64,000 nt of DNA from the NCBI GenBank assembly GCA_963774445.1, contig CAVZFC010000032.1:1-64000 (forward strand), given 5' to 3'. The notes below the pieces were generated by a model, which did no database searches, was not told where the DNA came from, and saw only the letters and a list, made by a program, of their open reading frames with translations. The DNA comes from CAVUQH01 sp963774445. Its GTDB lineage: Bacteria > Myxococcota_A > Polyangia > Haliangiales > Haliangiaceae. Position numbers and translations under genes: made by a program. Positions within the stretch are counted from its first letter, which is position 1. The number at the start of each line of letters is the position of its first letter. Positions 63,537 through 64,000 of the stretch are shown here, one piece after another.

Positions 63537-64000
63537 ATGACCTCTCCAGCGGTAATCGAAACCGTGACCGCCGACCCCTCTATCCGACCCACGCGGGTCG
63601 AGATCGATCTGGGCGCGGTTCGCGACAACGCCGATCTCGTCGCCCGGGTCTGCGGGGTCGATCTCTACGCCGTGGTCAAGGCCGACGCCTACGGGCACGG
63701 GGCGATTCCCGTGGCCCGCGCGCTGGCCGGGGCGGCGGGGGTTGCCGGCTTCGCTGTCAGCCTGGTGGAGGAGGGGACGCAGCTCCGCGCCGCCGGGATC
63801 GCGGCGCCGATCCTGGTCATGGGCCCGGCGCTGGCTGGCGGCGAGGAGGAGATCCACGCCCGCCGTCTCACCGCGATGGTCGGCGACCTCGGCGATCTCG
63901 AGCGTCTCTCCGACCTGGGGCGTCGCCTCGGCGTGCGGATCCCGGTGCACGTCAAGATCGACACCGGCATGGGGCGACTCGGCCTGCTGGCGGACGGTCT
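63537..64000 (+). CDS. alr: Alanine racemase, N-terminal part, runs off the right edge
   Basis: ATG 63537 opens 154 codons. VEIDLGAVRDNADLVARVCG leads to the PLP-binding motif AVVKADAYGHGA (Lys for the Schiff base). VAGFAVSLVEEGTQLRAAGI, HVKIDTGMGRLG (about residues 143-154) and intermediate barrel strands follow. Alr makes D-alanine for peptidoglycan. About 220 residues lie beyond the window. Confidence 0.93.
   Translation, partial: MTSPAVIETVTADPSIRPTRVEIDLGAVRDNADLVARVCGVDLYAVVKADAYGHGAIPVARALAGAAGVAGFAVSLVEEGTQLRAAGIAAPILVMGPALAGGEEEIHARRLTAMVGDLGDLERLSDLGRRLGVRIPVHVKIDTGMGRLGLLADG

Overview
The window is about 70% GC, densely packed, and looks like chromosomal DNA from a myxobacterium-like member of Myxococcota (Haliangiales, Kofleriaceae or Nannocystales type). 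That is an inference from several traits: Hanks-type Ser/Thr kinases, cysteine-rich lipoproteins with DGxDNDGDGxID repeats, trypsin-like proteases ending in a MYXO-CTERM-like tail, a FHA/PP2C/EAL/HD-GYP signalling repertoire, and frequent GTG or TTG starts. Neighbouring genes are often joined by 4-base NTGA stop/start overlaps. There is no rRNA, prophage, CRISPR array or recognisable insertion sequence.

Layout. 1-6.4 kb: the 5' 2029 codons of a huge SpvB/RHS/YD-repeat secreted protein on the minus strand, preceded by a small lipoprotein gene. 6.4-9.3 kb: repeat-rich intergenic DNA, two small exported or membrane proteins and an amidohydrolase. 9.3-15.3 kb: a conserved core of holA, rpsT, mazG, phoH, a GAF/HD-GYP protein and ybeY. 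15.4-20.8 kb: an intergenic inverted repeat, a Cys-rich repeat lipoprotein, an isoaspartyl peptidase, and a tetR operon ending in a decayed epimerase. 20.8-27.1 kb: two lipoproteins behind a sigma-54-type promoter, the sigma-54 activator next to them, a Ser/Thr kinase with TPRs, and a flavoprotein lacking the redox cysteines. 27.2-36.2 kb: secreted proteases, a phosphoesterase, surface lipoproteins, Usp and HIT proteins. 36.3-41.4 kb: a plus-strand operon (FHA-winged helix factor, pseudokinase, exported protein, active kinase) facing an EAL protein. 41.4-47.4 kb: a long minus-strand run (PilZ-like, PP2C, pentahaem lipoprotein, DUF4266, DUF3570 barrel, lipase). 47.5-54.1 kb: a TPR lipoprotein, a rearranged dienelactone hydrolase, an AAA ATPase and two more kinases. 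54.4-57 kb: a nitrobindin-like protein, tRNA-Thr, a truncated glyoxalase and a C39-like lipoprotein. 57.1-60.7 kb: TrkH, TrkA and a membrane sensor-like protein. 60.7-62.4 kb: thiS-thiG-thiE. The right end holds a Crp/Fnr regulator and the start of alr.

Two cross-cutting observations stand out. First, eight single-base frameshifts in otherwise good genes all fall in the heptamer GTYGAAC (or its complement). Each is repaired by dropping one A, which restores GTYRAC, the HincII recognition sequence. This pattern suggests base-modification-dependent basecalling errors, and hence a GTYRAC methyltransferase. Second, three enzyme genes (epimerase, dienelactone hydrolase, glyoxalase) keep both ends but have lost their centre. 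In the hydrolase, the nucleophile-bearing segment lies inverted on the other strand.

The large RHS gene, the alr fragment, several frameshifted genes and the short genes under 60 codons are easy to miss with simple ORF calling, and are given here with reconstructed limits.
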